Shown: positions 26,479 to 36,699, numbered from the stretch's first letter. The stretch is 64,000 nucleotides of DNA from Chitinophagaceae bacterium 26-R-25 (GCA_029906195.1 JARWSJ010000001.1:2976001-3040000), one strand, 5' to 3'. The notes: generated from the letters alone by a model not told the origin. Made by a program: numbers and translations.

Positions 26479-29400
26479 TTATTTGAGAGACAGATTCAAA
26501 CCAAACAAAATTATCTTCGGCTGAGGGTATGCACCATAATCCACGCCAATGGAAACGTTCCTGTTATCAATGTCCGGAGCACCGGTGCTGGTGACAGCTG
26601 TTCCATAAGTGCTTACTTCAGGATCAAATCCTTTGTACTTGGTAATGGTGATAAGATTCTGTGCAGACACGTAAACAGAGGCTGCACTCAAGCCAATATG
26701 GCTAAGTACTTTAGGATCTATCCTGTATGCCAGCGTAATTGTTTTAAACCGCAGGTAAGACCCATTTTCAAGGAACCTTGTTGATATCTGGCTGTTGTCA
26801 TTACTGTTGGCTTTAATGCCCGGCATGTCGGTCATATCTCCTGGGTTTTGCCATCTTCCAAGCACGGCTGTGCTTTGATTGCGGGAGTCCTTCATTCCTT
26901 CTGTTTCCACTCTTACCCCATTGAAAATTTTGTTACCCTGAGAGCCCTGGAAAAATACAGTAAGGTCAAAATTTTTATAGGTAAGATTATTTGTCATTCC
27001 ATAAATAAAATCAGGCTGTGCACTACCGATCAATCTTCGGTCAGACACTTTGATATTTGCATAATTATATTTTTTACCATCTCCTGAAAGGTACAGCTGA
27101 TCGCCCGTTTGCGGATCTACGCCTGCAGCCACAAAGCCGTAAAATTCACCCAATCCATAACCTTGTACAAGCGCTATTGCATTTCCTCTTTCATAAATAC
27201 TTCCATAGATATTCATGAAAGTGATGTTATTACCAATGCTCGTTACCTTGTTTTTATTAAATGAAATATTGAAGTCTGTTGACCACGTAAAATCTTTCTT
27301 CACAATATTCTTGCTGGATATTAAAAACTCTGCGCCTTTGTTTTCCATATTACCCATATTCAACAACACACTTTCCACAATTTGAGAGGATAATGGCACC
27401 CTTACAAGAACGTCTTTTGTTTTCTTAATATAAAAATCTCCGGTAAAAGTTAACCTGCCGCTCAGGAAAGTCGCATCAACACCAATGTTTGTCTGGGTAG
27501 TTGTTTCCCAGCGAAGATCTTTTGAGGCAATAGTCGCGGGAGAAACAGTACCATCAGAAGCATTGATATTCATTAACGACAAATACTCATAGCTTCCTAC
27601 TCCTTCCTGGTTACCATTTTGACCCCAACCAGCTCTTAGTTTAAGATCTGTAACGGCGGTGACATTCTTCATGAAATTTTCCTGGGAAATTCTCCATCCT
27701 GCAGACACCGAAGGGAACGTTGCAGTCCGATTGCCCGGAGCAAACTTTGAAGAGTTATCTGACCGCAAATTTGCCTGTAATAAATACTTACCTGCATAGT
27801 CGTAGGTAATGCGGCCAAGGTAAGATACAAGCCCCCATTCATCTATTGTTTTTGTGCCCGGTTGCTTGGTTTGAGTGCGCATGTACATTTCATCCCATGA
27901 CTTATGCCTGTAAGCAGTGTCAAGGTTGCTTCCTGAAATGTAGGTTTGGTTATATTTGGATTCCTGCACTGTATAACCTGCCATTGCCATAAAGTGATGT
28001 TCTCCAACTGCCTTTGTATAGCTCAATGTTTGTTCACCCAACCACACAAATTCAGTGTACTTGGTTTGATTCAATTGTCCTTGTGTTGATTGACCATAGG
28101 TGGTTAAATACGGATCAAGGAAAAAATTCTTTCCATAATTGGTGTAGTCAATACCCCAGCTGGATCGGAACAACAACCCTTTTGCAAGTCTAACATCTGC
28201 GGAAAGACTGGACACCAATCTATCGCTTACAATTTTTGTGTATTGTCCATCGATGGCACCTAATGGGTTTTGCCAACCAGAGAAAGGATTTAAGCCAATG
28301 GTTCCGTCAGCGTTGTACTTCGGTACTGTTGGAGGGGTTGCCAGTGCACTTAATACCACACCACCTCTTGCAACGCCTGTATTGTCTGTAACGTCGTTGG
28401 TGTTGGTTCTTGTAATAATGGTGTTGGTTGTTAATGTTAACCAGTCTGCAGCTTTTGTAGTCAGATTCATTCTTCCGGTTAAGCGATTAAATTTTGCCGG
28501 CCTGATGGTACCTACCTGGTCGTTATAACCCAATGAAATAAAGTGTTGCGTCTTTTCATTTCCTCCGGAAAATGACAACTGGTAGTTTTGTTGATTTCCT
28601 TTTCTGAACACTTCATCCGGCCAGTTTATATTGTTGGCATTCACCAGTGAATCTGTGATGGAGTTGGGCCCCAGCACCTTGTTTGCATAATCCTGGTATT
28701 GCTTTGCATTCAGCACATCCAATTTTTTTGTCGTGGATGATGCTCCATAATAAGCGCTGAAATCAATCCTTGATTTTCCTGCAACACCTTTCTTCGTAGT
28801 AATAACCACCACACCATTTGCGGCACGCGTACCATAAATAGAAGCCGATGCAGCGTCTTTAAGAATACTGATTGATTCAATATCGTTTGTTGTGTAGGCG
28901 GAAATATCTGTCATAGGAACACCATCAACGACATACAGCGGTTCGTTACCGGCACTGATGGAAGAGGAACCCCTCACGCGAATAGTCAAGCCTGCGCCGG
29001 GTTTTCCTGAATTGGACACTACCTGCACACCAGCAGCTTTACCCTGCAAAGCTTCACCGGCGTTTACCAATGGCCTGTTGGCCATATCGGCAGCGGTTAC
29101 TACAGATACAGAGCCTGTAAGATCTTTTTTGCGCTGACTACCATAACCCACCACCACTATCTGTTCAAGTTGTTTGTTGGAAAGAACGAGTTGAACCACT
29201 ATGTTGGTTTGGCCTGCAACCGCTACCTCTTTGTCTTCGTAACCAACATATGAAATAACAAGCACTGCATCATTGGGAGCAGTGATTCTGAAGGCACCTT
29301 TTGTATCTGTAAACACACCGTTGTTGGTGCCTTTTACTTTTACAGTTACACCGGTCAAAGGCTGTTGGTTTTCACCAACTACGGAACCAGTTATTACATC

Positions 29401-29787
29401 AGCTTTGTATGTGGAGGCTTCTGCTTTTGCGAGAATCACCACGAGTTTATTATCAAGTAAGCGATAAGCGAATTCCGTATTTTGAAACAACTTGTTCATC
29501 GCTTCTTCAAAACTCTGGTCGTTTACGCTATAGTCCACTTTTTTACTTAGTGAAGAATTGAGATTGTAGTTATACAGGAAACGTACGTCTGCCTGTTTTT
29601 CGAGAAGCGTTAAAATGTTTTTGATCTCCGTTTGCTGTACCTTAAGTGTTATTCTTTGCCCGAAGACACCTTCGGCATGTATCTGATAAGCAGTGAATAG
29701 CGTAAGAAAAATAATCATTTTCATAACAAGCAAGCATTTGACAAGCACGGCGTGCCGGTACCTGGAGACAGGTCCATTTTTTTTCAT
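26479..29787 (-). CDS. SusC/RagA TonB-dependent receptor with STN domain
   Basis: A 1102-residue outer-membrane transporter. After the signal peptide comes an STN domain (about 45-120, ITLKVQQTEIKNILTLLEKQ), used in signalling to a FecR/FecI pair. Then follow a carboxypeptidase-D-like domain (about 135-215), the plug with VVVGYGSQRKKDLTGSVSVV and GTRAANGVVVITTK, and the beta-barrel. The STN domain and the sigma and FecR genes upstream fit trans-envelope signalling: substrate binding releases the sigma factor. Paired with the SusD gene downstream. Confidence 0.95.
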   Translation of the reverse strand: MKKNGPVSRYRHAVLVKCLLVMKMIIFLTLFTAYQIHAEGVFGQRITLKVQQTEIKNILTLLEKQADVRFLYNYNLNSSLSKKVDYSVNDQSFEEAMNKLFQNTEFAYRLLDNKLVVILAKAEASTYKADVITGSVVGENQQPLTGVTVKVKGTNNGVFTDTKGAFRITAPNDAVLVISYVGYEDKEVAVAGQTNIVVQLVLSNKQLEQIVVVGYGSQRKKDLTGSVSVVTAADMANRPLVNAGEALQGKAAGVQVVSNSGKPGAGLTIRVRGSSSISAGNEPLYVVDGVPMTDISAYTTNDIESISILKDAASASIYGTRAANGVVVITTKKGVAGKSRIDFSAYYGASSTTKKLDVLNAKQYQDYANKVLGPNSITDSLVNANNINWPDEVFRKGNQQNYQLSFSGGNEKTQHFISLGYNDQVGTIRPAKFNRLTGRMNLTTKAADWLTLTTNTIITRTNTNDVTDNTGVARGGVVLSALATPPTVPKYNADGTIGLNPFSGWQNPLGAIDGQYTKIVSDRLVSSLSADVRLAKGLLFRSSWGIDYTNYGKNFFLDPYLTTYGQSTQGQLNQTKYTEFVWLGEQTLSYTKAVGEHHFMAMAGYTVQESKYNQTYISGSNLDTAYRHKSWDEMYMRTQTKQPGTKTIDEWGLVSYLGRITYDYAGKYLLQANLRSDNSSKFAPGNRTATFPSVSAGWRISQENFMKNVTAVTDLKLRAGWGQNGNQEGVGSYEYLSLMNINASDGTVSPATIASKDLRWETTTQTNIGVDATFLSGRLTFTGDFYIKKTKDVLVRVPLSSQIVESVLLNMGNMENKGAEFLISSKNIVKKDFTWSTDFNISFNKNKVTSIGNNITFMNIYGSIYERGNAIALVQGYGLGEFYGFVAAGVDPQTGDQLYLSGDGKKYNYANIKVSDRRLIGSAQPDFIYGMTNNLTYKNFDLTVFFQGSQGNKIFNGVRVETEGMKDSRNQSTAVLGRWQNPGDMTDMPGIKANSNDNSQISTRFLENGSYLRFKTITLAYRIDPKVLSHIGLSAASVYVSAQNLITITKYKGFDPEVSTYGTAVTSTGAPDIDNRNVSIGVDYGAYPQPKIILFGLNLSLK

Positions 29788-29990
29788 ACATTTGAAATTG
29801 TGGGTTTAACAATTGGAACGTACAATTGTCCAAGATTGTACATCTCCGTTTAAGCCTTCGTTTTTCGGGGGCAACCTCGCTTTTTTCAACCTGTAATTTT
29901 TGCAAGAGATGCAGATTGTAAAAGCAGGTTTCCCTTTTTACGTAATAAATTTTTTAATGGTTCTTGTCTATAGTGTATTGTTTTGGTTTA

Positions 29991-30059
29991 AGTAATAAGT
30001 TCTGAGTATTAAGTTTTGTGTTATGAGTAAAACATCGCCACATAACACTTGTACAATTA
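29991..30059. repeat. heptad-word inverted repeat between fecR and susC
   Basis: AGTAATA AGTTCTG words (29991-30032) face CATAACA CTTGTAC words (30040-30059), which run up to the FecR stop codon. The remaining 203 bases to the SusC start must contain its sigma-dependent promoter. Confidence 0.6.
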
Positions 30060-31163
30060 CTAATAAATCTCTACTTCGCCTCCATCAATATTGTATTTAA
30101 AATCTGCAGTTAGCTGCAACGCTTTTAATGCTTGTTCTATCGTTTCATTTTTAAATACTCCCTTAAAGCGATAGCCCGCCACTTTTTCACTTTTGAATGT
30201 GATTCGCACATTGAACCAGCGTTCCATTTTTGCAGCCAACTCAGCAAATGTGTCTCCATCAAAATAAAGTTTGTTGTACATCCAGGAGGTTTCTTTTATC
30301 ACGCTGTCTGGTACATTCGCAGTTACTGATGTAACCATCATTTCCTGTTGTGGCGCTTTAGCGATGCCTATTTTCTGCAAGCTGTCGATCGCTTTTGTAA
30401 AAACAAGTTTTTCGTGCGGTTGCAGGATGACTTTTGGCCCCATCGGCTCATCTGCTTTGACTACTTCTATTGACCCACGCACAAGCGTGGCTTCTATCGT
30501 TTGTTCGTGAGGATAAGATTTTACATTAAATGCCGTGCCAAGCACTTTGATGTCAATGCCAGTGGTGTGCACAATAAAAGGACTCCCTGGATTTTTTACA
30601 ACATCAAAAAAAGCTTCGCCTTCTAGTTCTACTTCTCTTGTTTTTGTGTTGAAATTATTGTTGTAGGTAATTCTGCTTTCCGCGTTCAGCCACACTTTTG
30701 TGCCGTCTGGTAGTGTAAGTCGTGATTTGGCACCGCTTTTCGCTTTTACTTCATTTTTGTGAGGAGCTGTTTTGGCTATTTCTGTTTGAACGGCTTTTGG
30801 GGAAGTGGTGATACTGTAGCCAATAATTACAACCGCCGCCAATACTGCGGCAGCAGCGCTCCATGCGTATATTTTTTTACGGCCAATGGAGAAAATTTTA
30901 TTCGGTGCAGGTTCGGGAGATGCATCCAATGCGGCGTTTTCTGTTTCGTCGGCCAGGGCAAGAATGTGGTTGAAGTGCTCATCGTCTTCATCATATTTTA
31001 CCGCAGATGATTTTGTCGCCGACCAGAAGTTATTGAGCAATTCAAAGAAATATTGTTGTTCAGGATCTTTTTCCAAAAGGTTAAACAATTCCTCCAGCTC
31101 CTCTTTCGAAGCTTCTTTGGACAAATACCTTGTCATTAAAACGGCAAGTCTTTCGTTCTGCAT
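30060..31163 (-). CDS. FecR-family anti-sigma factor
   Basis: A 367-residue inner-membrane protein. The N-terminal cytoplasmic part (DPEQQYFFELLNNFW) is the anti-sigma region; one membrane helix lies at about 107-125 (AWSAAAAVLAAVVIIGYSIT). The periplasmic FecR domain contains LPDGTKVWLNAESRITYN and GEAFFDV, followed by the DUF4974 C-terminal domain (NVRITFKSEKVAGYRFKGVF). It relays the state of the STN-containing SusC to the sigma factor encoded upstream. Confidence 0.94.
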   Translation of the reverse strand: MQNERLAVLMTRYLSKEASKEELEELFNLLEKDPEQQYFFELLNNFWSATKSSAVKYDEDDEHFNHILALADETENAALDASPEPAPNKIFSIGRKKIYAWSAAAAVLAAVVIIGYSITTSPKAVQTEIAKTAPHKNEVKAKSGAKSRLTLPDGTKVWLNAESRITYNNNFNTKTREVELEGEAFFDVVKNPGSPFIVHTTGIDIKVLGTAFNVKSYPHEQTIEATLVRGSIEVVKADEPMGPKVILQPHEKLVFTKAIDSLQKIGIAKAPQQEMMVTSVTANVPDSVIKETSWMYNKLYFDGDTFAELAAKMERWFNVRITFKSEKVAGYRFKGVFKNETIEQALKALQLTADFKYNIDGGEVEIY

Positions 31164-31215
31164 AACGGTGTGTTAGTAATACAGACAGGGAAATGGGGGG
31201 ATGACCTTAAGGGGA
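31164..31215 (-). promoter_or_regulatory. C-rich leader upstream of fecR
   Basis: On the minus strand this stretch reads CATCCCCTTAAGGTCAT then a six-C run and CCCTGTCTGT, ending 20 bases before the fecR ATG. From memory, similar C-rich blocks precede fecR genes in other Bacteroidota, so it may be a sigma-linked control region. This is weakly supported. Confidence 0.35.
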
Positions 31216-31245
31216 TGTGAGATTTTTTTTAATGAGACACGCTGA

Positions 31246-31402
31246 GGAATTAAGAATTAAGAATTAGGAATTAAGAATTCCTTTTGTGGATCATTGTTTA
31301 TTTTGTTTGACAAGTTGAACTTTTACCAATAAAGATGTGTCGGCATTTTAGTGAATGCAACACCTAAAGCATTCTTAATTCTTAATTCCTAATTCTTAAT
31401 TA
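31246..31402. repeat. heptad-word inverted repeat between sigma and fecR genes
   Basis: AATTAAG AATTAGG words at 31246-31280 pair with 31371-31402 over about 30 bases with few mismatches. It separates the co-directional sigma factor and fecR genes, which may uncouple their expression. Confidence 0.8.
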
Positions 31403-31414
31403 CAGCCCAGAACT

Positions 31415-32011
31415 CTATTTGCTTTTATTTTGAAGCCTGAACTGGGGCAAACTCAAATTCCCTCTCATGCTCTCACTAATGCGCCTAACGGCAATGACCA
31501 TTTGAGCATCTACGGTGTTTATGGAAATGTTCAGGATGTCAGCCACGTCTTTATATTTTAGGCCGTCTTCGCGCACCAGCTTGAAAACCATTTTGCATCG
31601 CGGTGGCAGCTGATCTATCGCAGATTCTATTTTCTTGAATAGCTCCTTGGTGATCATTTTTTGCTCTGGAGTCTGATCGGCGGAAATATTGATGTTAATG
31701 AAATCAAACGGATCGGTAACCTGTTCTTTTGCTTTTTTTGAAAGGTAATTGAGAGAGGAATTTTTTACGGCGGTATACAGATATACGCTGATATTTTGAA
31801 TGTTAAGAGCCTGCTGGCGATTCTTCCAAAGTTTCACAAACACGTCGTCTACCATTTCCACGGCGGTTTCGCGGCTATTCAATAATGCTTGTGAAAAATT
31901 TACAAGACGGTGCGCAAAAAGATCAAATAGCTTTCTGAAAGATTGCTGATCGTTTTCAGCAATTCCCTGAAGGATTAAGAAAATCTCCTTTTCTCCGTTT
32001 AAATTGTTCAT
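31415..32011 (-). CDS. FecI-type ECF sigma-70 factor
   Basis: A 198-residue sigma factor. Region 2 spans FRKLFDLFAHRLVNFSQALL and EMVDDVFVKLW; region 4 spans IDQLPPRCKMVFKLVREDGL and the helix-turn-helix KDVADILNISINTVDAQMV. The length and the FecR gene downstream identify the FecI-like group that directs transcription of the neighbouring SusC operon. TTG at 32020 is in frame, but ATG 32011 is preferred. Confidence 0.93.
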   Translation of the reverse strand: MNNLNGEKEIFLILQGIAENDQQSFRKLFDLFAHRLVNFSQALLNSRETAVEMVDDVFVKLWKNRQQALNIQNISVYLYTAVKNSSLNYLSKKAKEQVTDPFDFININISADQTPEQKMITKELFKKIESAIDQLPPRCKMVFKLVREDGLKYKDVADILNISINTVDAQMVIAVRRISESMRGNLSLPQFRLQNKSK

Positions 32012-32095
32012 AAGCAGCAAACGCCCTTTAGATAGATAAATTTATGAAAGAATATGCTGCATTGAAATTCAAATTTATGAGAGGTAGCACTAATG

Positions 32096-32207
32096 GACTG
32101 AATAACTGAATGACTGAATAACTGAGTCGTTGCACTTTGAACAGCATGATTCCCCTGAAACCTCAATAATTCAATGATTCAGTTATTCAGTTACTCAGTT
32201 ATTCAGC
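32096..32207. repeat. octad-word inverted repeat in a divergent promoter region
   Basis: ACTGAATA ACTGAATG words at 32096-32126 pair with 32170-32207. It lies between the divergent sigma gene and the gene at 32328, so it is not a simple terminator. Nothing else was found in the 316-base spacer. Confidence 0.8.
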
Positions 32208-32327
32208 TAATTTCGACCAGATCCGTGTAAATCAGTCCAATCAGTGTCATCAGGTGCTAAAAGTCCCCGAAACGTGAACAATATTCGACCAAAATTGTTC
32301 AATTTTTATGCACAAACCTTAAAACTT

Positions 32328-33215
32328 ATGACCCGTATTATCGCCTTATTTTTCGCCCTCTTTTTTCTCGTAGGCTCTTATGCGCAATCGACGAAGCCTG
32401 ATATTATTACGAAGCAAAATGGCGAGCAAATGAAGGGCAAAATTTTAGAAGTAAATGACGCCGGCGTCAAGTTTACTTACACCGGCGAAACAGTCGTGTA
32501 CGTCATCAAAAAGTCTGACATCGCAAAGATCACTTTTTCCAGCGGACGGGTAGAAACATACAACCAGCCTGCAACGCAAACCGTTCCGGCTCAACCTGCA
32601 CAACCAGCAACGCCGGAAAAGCCTTCTGTTAATTCTTCAGCCACTCCTTCAAGAGGCGGCGATCCTCATAACAAAGTGGCCATTCTACCATTTACCTTGT
32701 TGAAAGATGGTCAGTATGCCGCCGATGAACTGAACGAAAAAGCGCAGGATGAATGCTTCAGTTACCTAAACAAACATGCCGGCACACTTACGGTGCTTGA
32801 CCCGCAAACAACAAATTCATTTTTACTCAAGTCAGGTATAAAAAAAGAAACGCTCAAAGAATATACACGGGATGAATTGTGCCGCCTGCTTAGTGTAGAG
32901 TATGTTGTAGAAGGAACTATTATGCAGAGTAAGGCAACTCAAACAAGCACACAGTCTTCGAGCTATTCAGACAAAAGCAAAAGCACGGACAACAGTAAAA
33001 GTAGCGACGGCAATAAAAACACCACAGGCTACTCCTCTTCTACTTCATATACTCAACAGAATTTTGACAACACCGTAATCTTAAAAGTCTTTAACGACAA
33101 AGGAGAAAGTTTATACAACGAACAAAGAAAGGCTTTGTTTTCTTCCACTTCACAAGATGGATACGTGAGCACATTGCAGTATTTGTTGAAGAGAACTCCA
33201 TTGTATCATAAATAG
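32328..33215 (+). CDS. secreted protein with TolB/CsgG-like domain
   Basis: A 295-residue protein. ATG 32328 starts a clear signal peptide (TRIIALFFALFFLVGSYAQ); the longer open frame from 32244 lacks such a start. Residues about 25-75 form a small beta domain (GEQMKGKILEVNDAGVKFTY), followed by a Pro/Gln/Ala linker. From about 120 the sequence NKVAILPFTLLKDGQYAADE and VEYVVEGTIMQ resembles the N-terminal fold of TolB/CsgG-like proteins, often linked to export or outer-membrane assembly. A low-complexity Ser/Lys/Asp segment lies within. The exact role is unknown. Confidence 0.7.
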   Translation: MTRIIALFFALFFLVGSYAQSTKPDIITKQNGEQMKGKILEVNDAGVKFTYTGETVVYVIKKSDIAKITFSSGRVETYNQPATQTVPAQPAQPATPEKPSVNSSATPSRGGDPHNKVAILPFTLLKDGQYAADELNEKAQDECFSYLNKHAGTLTVLDPQTTNSFLLKSGIKKETLKEYTRDELCRLLSVEYVVEGTIMQSKATQTSTQSSSYSDKSKSTDNSKSSDGNKNTTGYSSSTSYTQQNFDNTVILKVFNDKGESLYNEQRKALFSSTSQDGYVSTLQYLLKRTPLYHK

Positions 33216-33574
33216 ATCGTCTGTTCGTTTACGTAACTTCACTACCAACATTCTTATCGCTCAACAGTTATTGATTCGTTCTGAATTTTGAAACACAGAC
33301 AAACCCGCAACTTTTTTACAAAAACCATCTCCGTAAATTCTGCAAATCGATGTCGTAATATTTCGATTTGTCATAATACTTATTAACATTTCTACCGTCG
33401 TATTAGCATTTTTTACCATACACATACCTGTTAGTTATCATTTGGAATGGCAGCTTTTTCAATTTAACCCTGTGCATTTCAGTTAGTTGAAAAGATAAAG
33501 GCCTTGCACTATCGGATTCCGATTTGTATTTTTCACCCGTCATAATCCGTCTTTTTAATTAAATCCGTGTTCCC
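33216..33574. other. intergenic region with promoter candidate
   Basis: No gene is seen. TTG at 33504-33506 is followed after 20 bases by TATTTTTC (33527-33534), one base off TAnnTTTG, which could drive the gene at 33575. No word array is present. Confidence 0.4.
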
Positions 33575-35803
33575 ATGAAAAAGAATTTTATAAAACTTCT
33601 TTTTTTTCTCCTGCTCAGCAGTCCGCTGGCGGGCTTTTCCCAACTTTTAAACGGAGGCATTAATGCTTATTTCGGCATTGACGGTGATACCCGTGGTAAC
33701 TATGTGAAATACGGCCCGGCTACAGGATTCATTTCAAGTGATGACTGGTTTTCGAGTATAGCTTCCGGCCAAAACGTTGTCGATACATCAAACGCGTCGT
33801 ACTACCGAACCCTACTGTCGGGTGGAGCTAACCTTAGTTTCAACAAAAGGATGCCGGTTCCGCTTTTTTCAAAAGTGAATGGCAAATTGTGGCTCGACGC
33901 CGTTTACGGAAGGGATTATATCTGCACAAGCCCTTTGTTTGACTCAACGGCATTTGTCTCAACCTCTGCAAAAAACGGGGACAATCCCGTAAACTGGACT
34001 GGGGGTGTTTCTAACATTCCAAACAAGAATGACCTTGTAGACGTTTTCGCGCACATGCGCAGAGATGGCAGCAGCGTATATGATTCACTGTGGCTTTTCA
34101 CAGGCGTGTCAACCGTAGGAACATCAGGTTCACGATATTTTGACGTGGAACTATACAAAGACAGTTTTAACTATAAGGGCAGCTCTTTTATCAGTAAAGG
34201 TCCAGATGCGGGGCATACACAATGGAAATTTGATGCTACCGGCAACATTACCCAGACAGGAGATATGATCCTGGCCGTGAGTTTTAATCCGGGTGCTCCG
34301 CCGGTGGTTGATGTGCGTATCTGGGTAAGCAGACCGACTTTCACCAGCATTATTCCTAAATATTTTGATTTTGGAACTGTTCTTGACGGTTCCACTGCTG
34401 CCTTTGGTTACGTGTCCATTACATCAAAAGCTGGCACGACAAACTTTGGCACTGGTACCTCAAATTATTCGGCGACCGCAACAAAAGACACTACGTACTC
34501 CACACCATGGGGAACACAAACTACTTCAGGAAGTTGGGGTACCCAATACGAATCTTTACAGCTGGTGGAAATTGGCCTGAACCTAACGAGGATTGGTGTA
34601 GATCCGGCACTTTATTCGGCTTTGAGCCCATGTCAACCAATGTTTACGGATCTCTTCTTCAAATCAAGGTCATCAAATTCGTTCACGTCGAACATGCAGG
34701 ATTTTGTTACCCCTCTTCCTTTTGTCTCATTGCCAATCATGGACTTCACGGTTCAGTCGGACACATTGAGATGTAACAGATCTGCAGGCGGTATTACCAT
34801 TACAAATCACTCAACAATCGGCAAGTATACATGGACAACTGCTGACGGTGCAAGCATCACAAGCTCAAGTGCAGACGGCTCCCAAATTTCACTTAACAAG
34901 CCAGGAACTTATATCGTATCAGGATCACCTGCCACGGGATGTCCTCCAACACGTATAGACACTATTGTTGTGCCTTTGGATACCTTCCCTCCTGTTGCTT
35001 CTGTGTATGTGGGCATAGGTGCGGACCTTGGGCATGTGCAGTTTTTTGGTGGCGACCCCGTGGCCAGCAACTACCTTACTCCATTTGGACGTTCTGATGG
35101 TTTGACCTGGAGCTGGGTTGGACCAAATGGTTTTGTATCCTCTTCACAGAACCCCGTGAATGATACAACCTGGGGAAACTACAAACTGGTTGTTACAGAA
35201 AACAGAAACGGCTGTTCAGATACTGTAAGCCAGGATTTGATCAGGGGAATGTTTACGGTGATGTCAAGTCCAAATATTCTTCTTACCGGAAAATATAGCA
35301 ACAAGGCAATTACAATAAAATGGGATGACAAAGGTTCAAACTATGTTGACCGTTACCAAATAGAAAAAAGCACTGACGGAATCAGTTACATGACTGTGAG
35401 TGTAGTGTCTCCGGCTTCGGGAATAAACAATCAGTTTAGTTTTACGGATGCGCAGCCCGGTTACAAAACAAACTGGTACCGCATCAAAGGCATACAAAAA
35501 AATGGAACGGCTGCCTATTCCAACGTACTTAAGATTGCCGATGGAGCGGACAGCAGATTCTACCTTACGAGGAACTCGCAAAGTCAAAACATATCGCTAA
35601 CCTGTGATGTAGAAACAGACTACAATTGCAACCTGCTTATCTGCAATATTCTTGGACAGGTACTGGTTAAAAAACCGGTTCATTTGCAGAAAGGTTTAAA
35701 TACCCTGGAAATAACATCGAATGCATTCCAGAAAAATGTAGTGGGTGTGGTTGTATTGTTGAAAAACAACGCAATATTATTCAGCGACAAAGTGGTGTTC
35801 TAG
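33575..35803 (+). CDS. large secreted protein, T9SS-associated type
   Basis: A 742-residue protein with a signal peptide (FIKLLFFLLLSSPLAGFSQ). The middle contains a long beta-rich region, a PKD-like segment (SRSAGGITITNHSTIGKYTW style) around 400-450, and a fibronectin-like stretch near 590-650 ending TNWYRIKGIQKNGTAAYSNV, common before T9SS sorting domains. The last 80 residues resemble a T9SS C-terminal domain but lack the clear PNP motif. It is likely displayed or released at the surface; the function is unknown. The terminator with GAAA loop follows. Confidence 0.75.
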   Translation: MKKNFIKLLFFLLLSSPLAGFSQLLNGGINAYFGIDGDTRGNYVKYGPATGFISSDDWFSSIASGQNVVDTSNASYYRTLLSGGANLSFNKRMPVPLFSKVNGKLWLDAVYGRDYICTSPLFDSTAFVSTSAKNGDNPVNWTGGVSNIPNKNDLVDVFAHMRRDGSSVYDSLWLFTGVSTVGTSGSRYFDVELYKDSFNYKGSSFISKGPDAGHTQWKFDATGNITQTGDMILAVSFNPGAPPVVDVRIWVSRPTFTSIIPKYFDFGTVLDGSTAAFGYVSITSKAGTTNFGTGTSNYSATATKDTTYSTPWGTQTTSGSWGTQYESLQLVEIGLNLTRIGVDPALYSALSPCQPMFTDLFFKSRSSNSFTSNMQDFVTPLPFVSLPIMDFTVQSDTLRCNRSAGGITITNHSTIGKYTWTTADGASITSSSADGSQISLNKPGTYIVSGSPATGCPPTRIDTIVVPLDTFPPVASVYVGIGADLGHVQFFGGDPVASNYLTPFGRSDGLTWSWVGPNGFVSSSQNPVNDTTWGNYKLVVTENRNGCSDTVSQDLIRGMFTVMSSPNILLTGKYSNKAITIKWDDKGSNYVDRYQIEKSTDGISYMTVSVVSPASGINNQFSFTDAQPGYKTNWYRIKGIQKNGTAAYSNVLKIADGADSRFYLTRNSQSQNISLTCDVETDYNCNLLICNILGQVLVKKPVHLQKGLNTLEITSNAFQKNVVGVVVLLKNNAILFSDKVVF

Positions 35804-35846
35804 TAATCTACAAACGACGACAAAAGTCGGTCCTATATTGATTTCT

Positions 35847-35885
35847 AAAAGCTATTGAACTGAAAAGTTTGATAGCTTTTTTTTT
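35847..35885 (+). terminator. terminator, GAAA-tetraloop family copy 1
   Basis: A 15-bp stem (left 35847-35861, right 35866-35880, two G-U pairs) closed by a GAAA loop and followed by TTTTT. Near-identical elements lie at 40340 and 41701. Confidence 0.9.
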
Positions 35886-36020
35886 GCTTTGGAATCAATA
35901 ACCGCCTCCTGTGGACAGGGTAAAAACATGTTGTTTAACGGTAAAATCTAAACCTTCTTCCGATTTGATATATCTTTAAAATCACTTCAATACCACATCA
36001 TTTCCTTAAAAAAATTCGTT

Positions 36021-36629
36021 ATGAAATCATATTTCATTATCATCGTCGCCTGTATGACGCTTTCTTTCTTTGTACAAGGTCAAAATGCCGCAACATCACT
36101 TCAAACACTTGATACGACTGTTAAACCGGGGGCAGACACAACTGTTAAGCCACTGGCAGATACAATGGCGAAACCTGTAGTTGACACGGCAGCATTAGCT
36201 AAAAAAATTGCAGACAGTATTAAGACGTCAGCAAACTGTTACACTAAATGGTATGACTTCATGCGTGCCCATGGTGCAAAACCAGTTCCCGATGGAATGC
36301 AGAAAGTTGTTATCACTTTTAAAAGCGGAGAAAGCTGCCATTGCTTCATGGGAAAAATAGAGGTGGTGGGTGGAAAAATAAAACCACCGTTGTACGTTCA
36401 GGAAGAAAACGGGGATTACAAAACCTCTACAGAATTAGGCAAGAAGCTGGATCCGGAATTTGTCACTTCTATAGGTGCCGACCTTTGGAAAATTAGTGAC
36501 GGCATGAGTGCCTTGTTCCGCACTACCGATCAGGAATACGGAAGGATCTTTTTTTATGAATTCGCAAACAAAGGCAAAAGCACCAAAAAAGTTGCACCCT
36601 CACCTGAAGAGTTGATAAAACCAGAATAG
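36021..36629 (+). CDS. secreted protein with short tandem repeat, unknown function
   Basis: A 202-residue protein with signal peptide (SYFIIIVACMTLSFFVQG). Residues about 28-58 contain an imperfect 9-residue repeat (DTTVKPGAD, DTTVKPLAD, DTMAKPVVD) forming a Pro/Thr linker. The mature domain has Cys residues in SANCYTKW and ESCHCFMG. I do not recognise the family. It lies alone between two terminators. Confidence 0.7.
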   Translation: MKSYFIIIVACMTLSFFVQGQNAATSLQTLDTTVKPGADTTVKPLADTMAKPVVDTAALAKKIADSIKTSANCYTKWYDFMRAHGAKPVPDGMQKVVITFKSGESCHCFMGKIEVVGGKIKPPLYVQEENGDYKTSTELGKKLDPEFVTSIGADLWKISDGMSALFRTTDQEYGRIFFYEFANKGKSTKKVAPSPEELIKPE

Positions 36630-36668
36630 TTCAGTTTGTCTGACAAACTTGTTTTTTTATAGCACCAA

Positions 36669-36699
36669 AAAGGGCCGCATTTCTGCGGTCCTTTTTTTT
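36669..36699 (+). terminator. intrinsic terminator
   Basis: An 11-bp stem (AAAGGGCCGCA with TGCGGTCCTTT) around TTTC, followed by a T-run, 40 bases past the stop at 36629. Confidence 0.9.
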
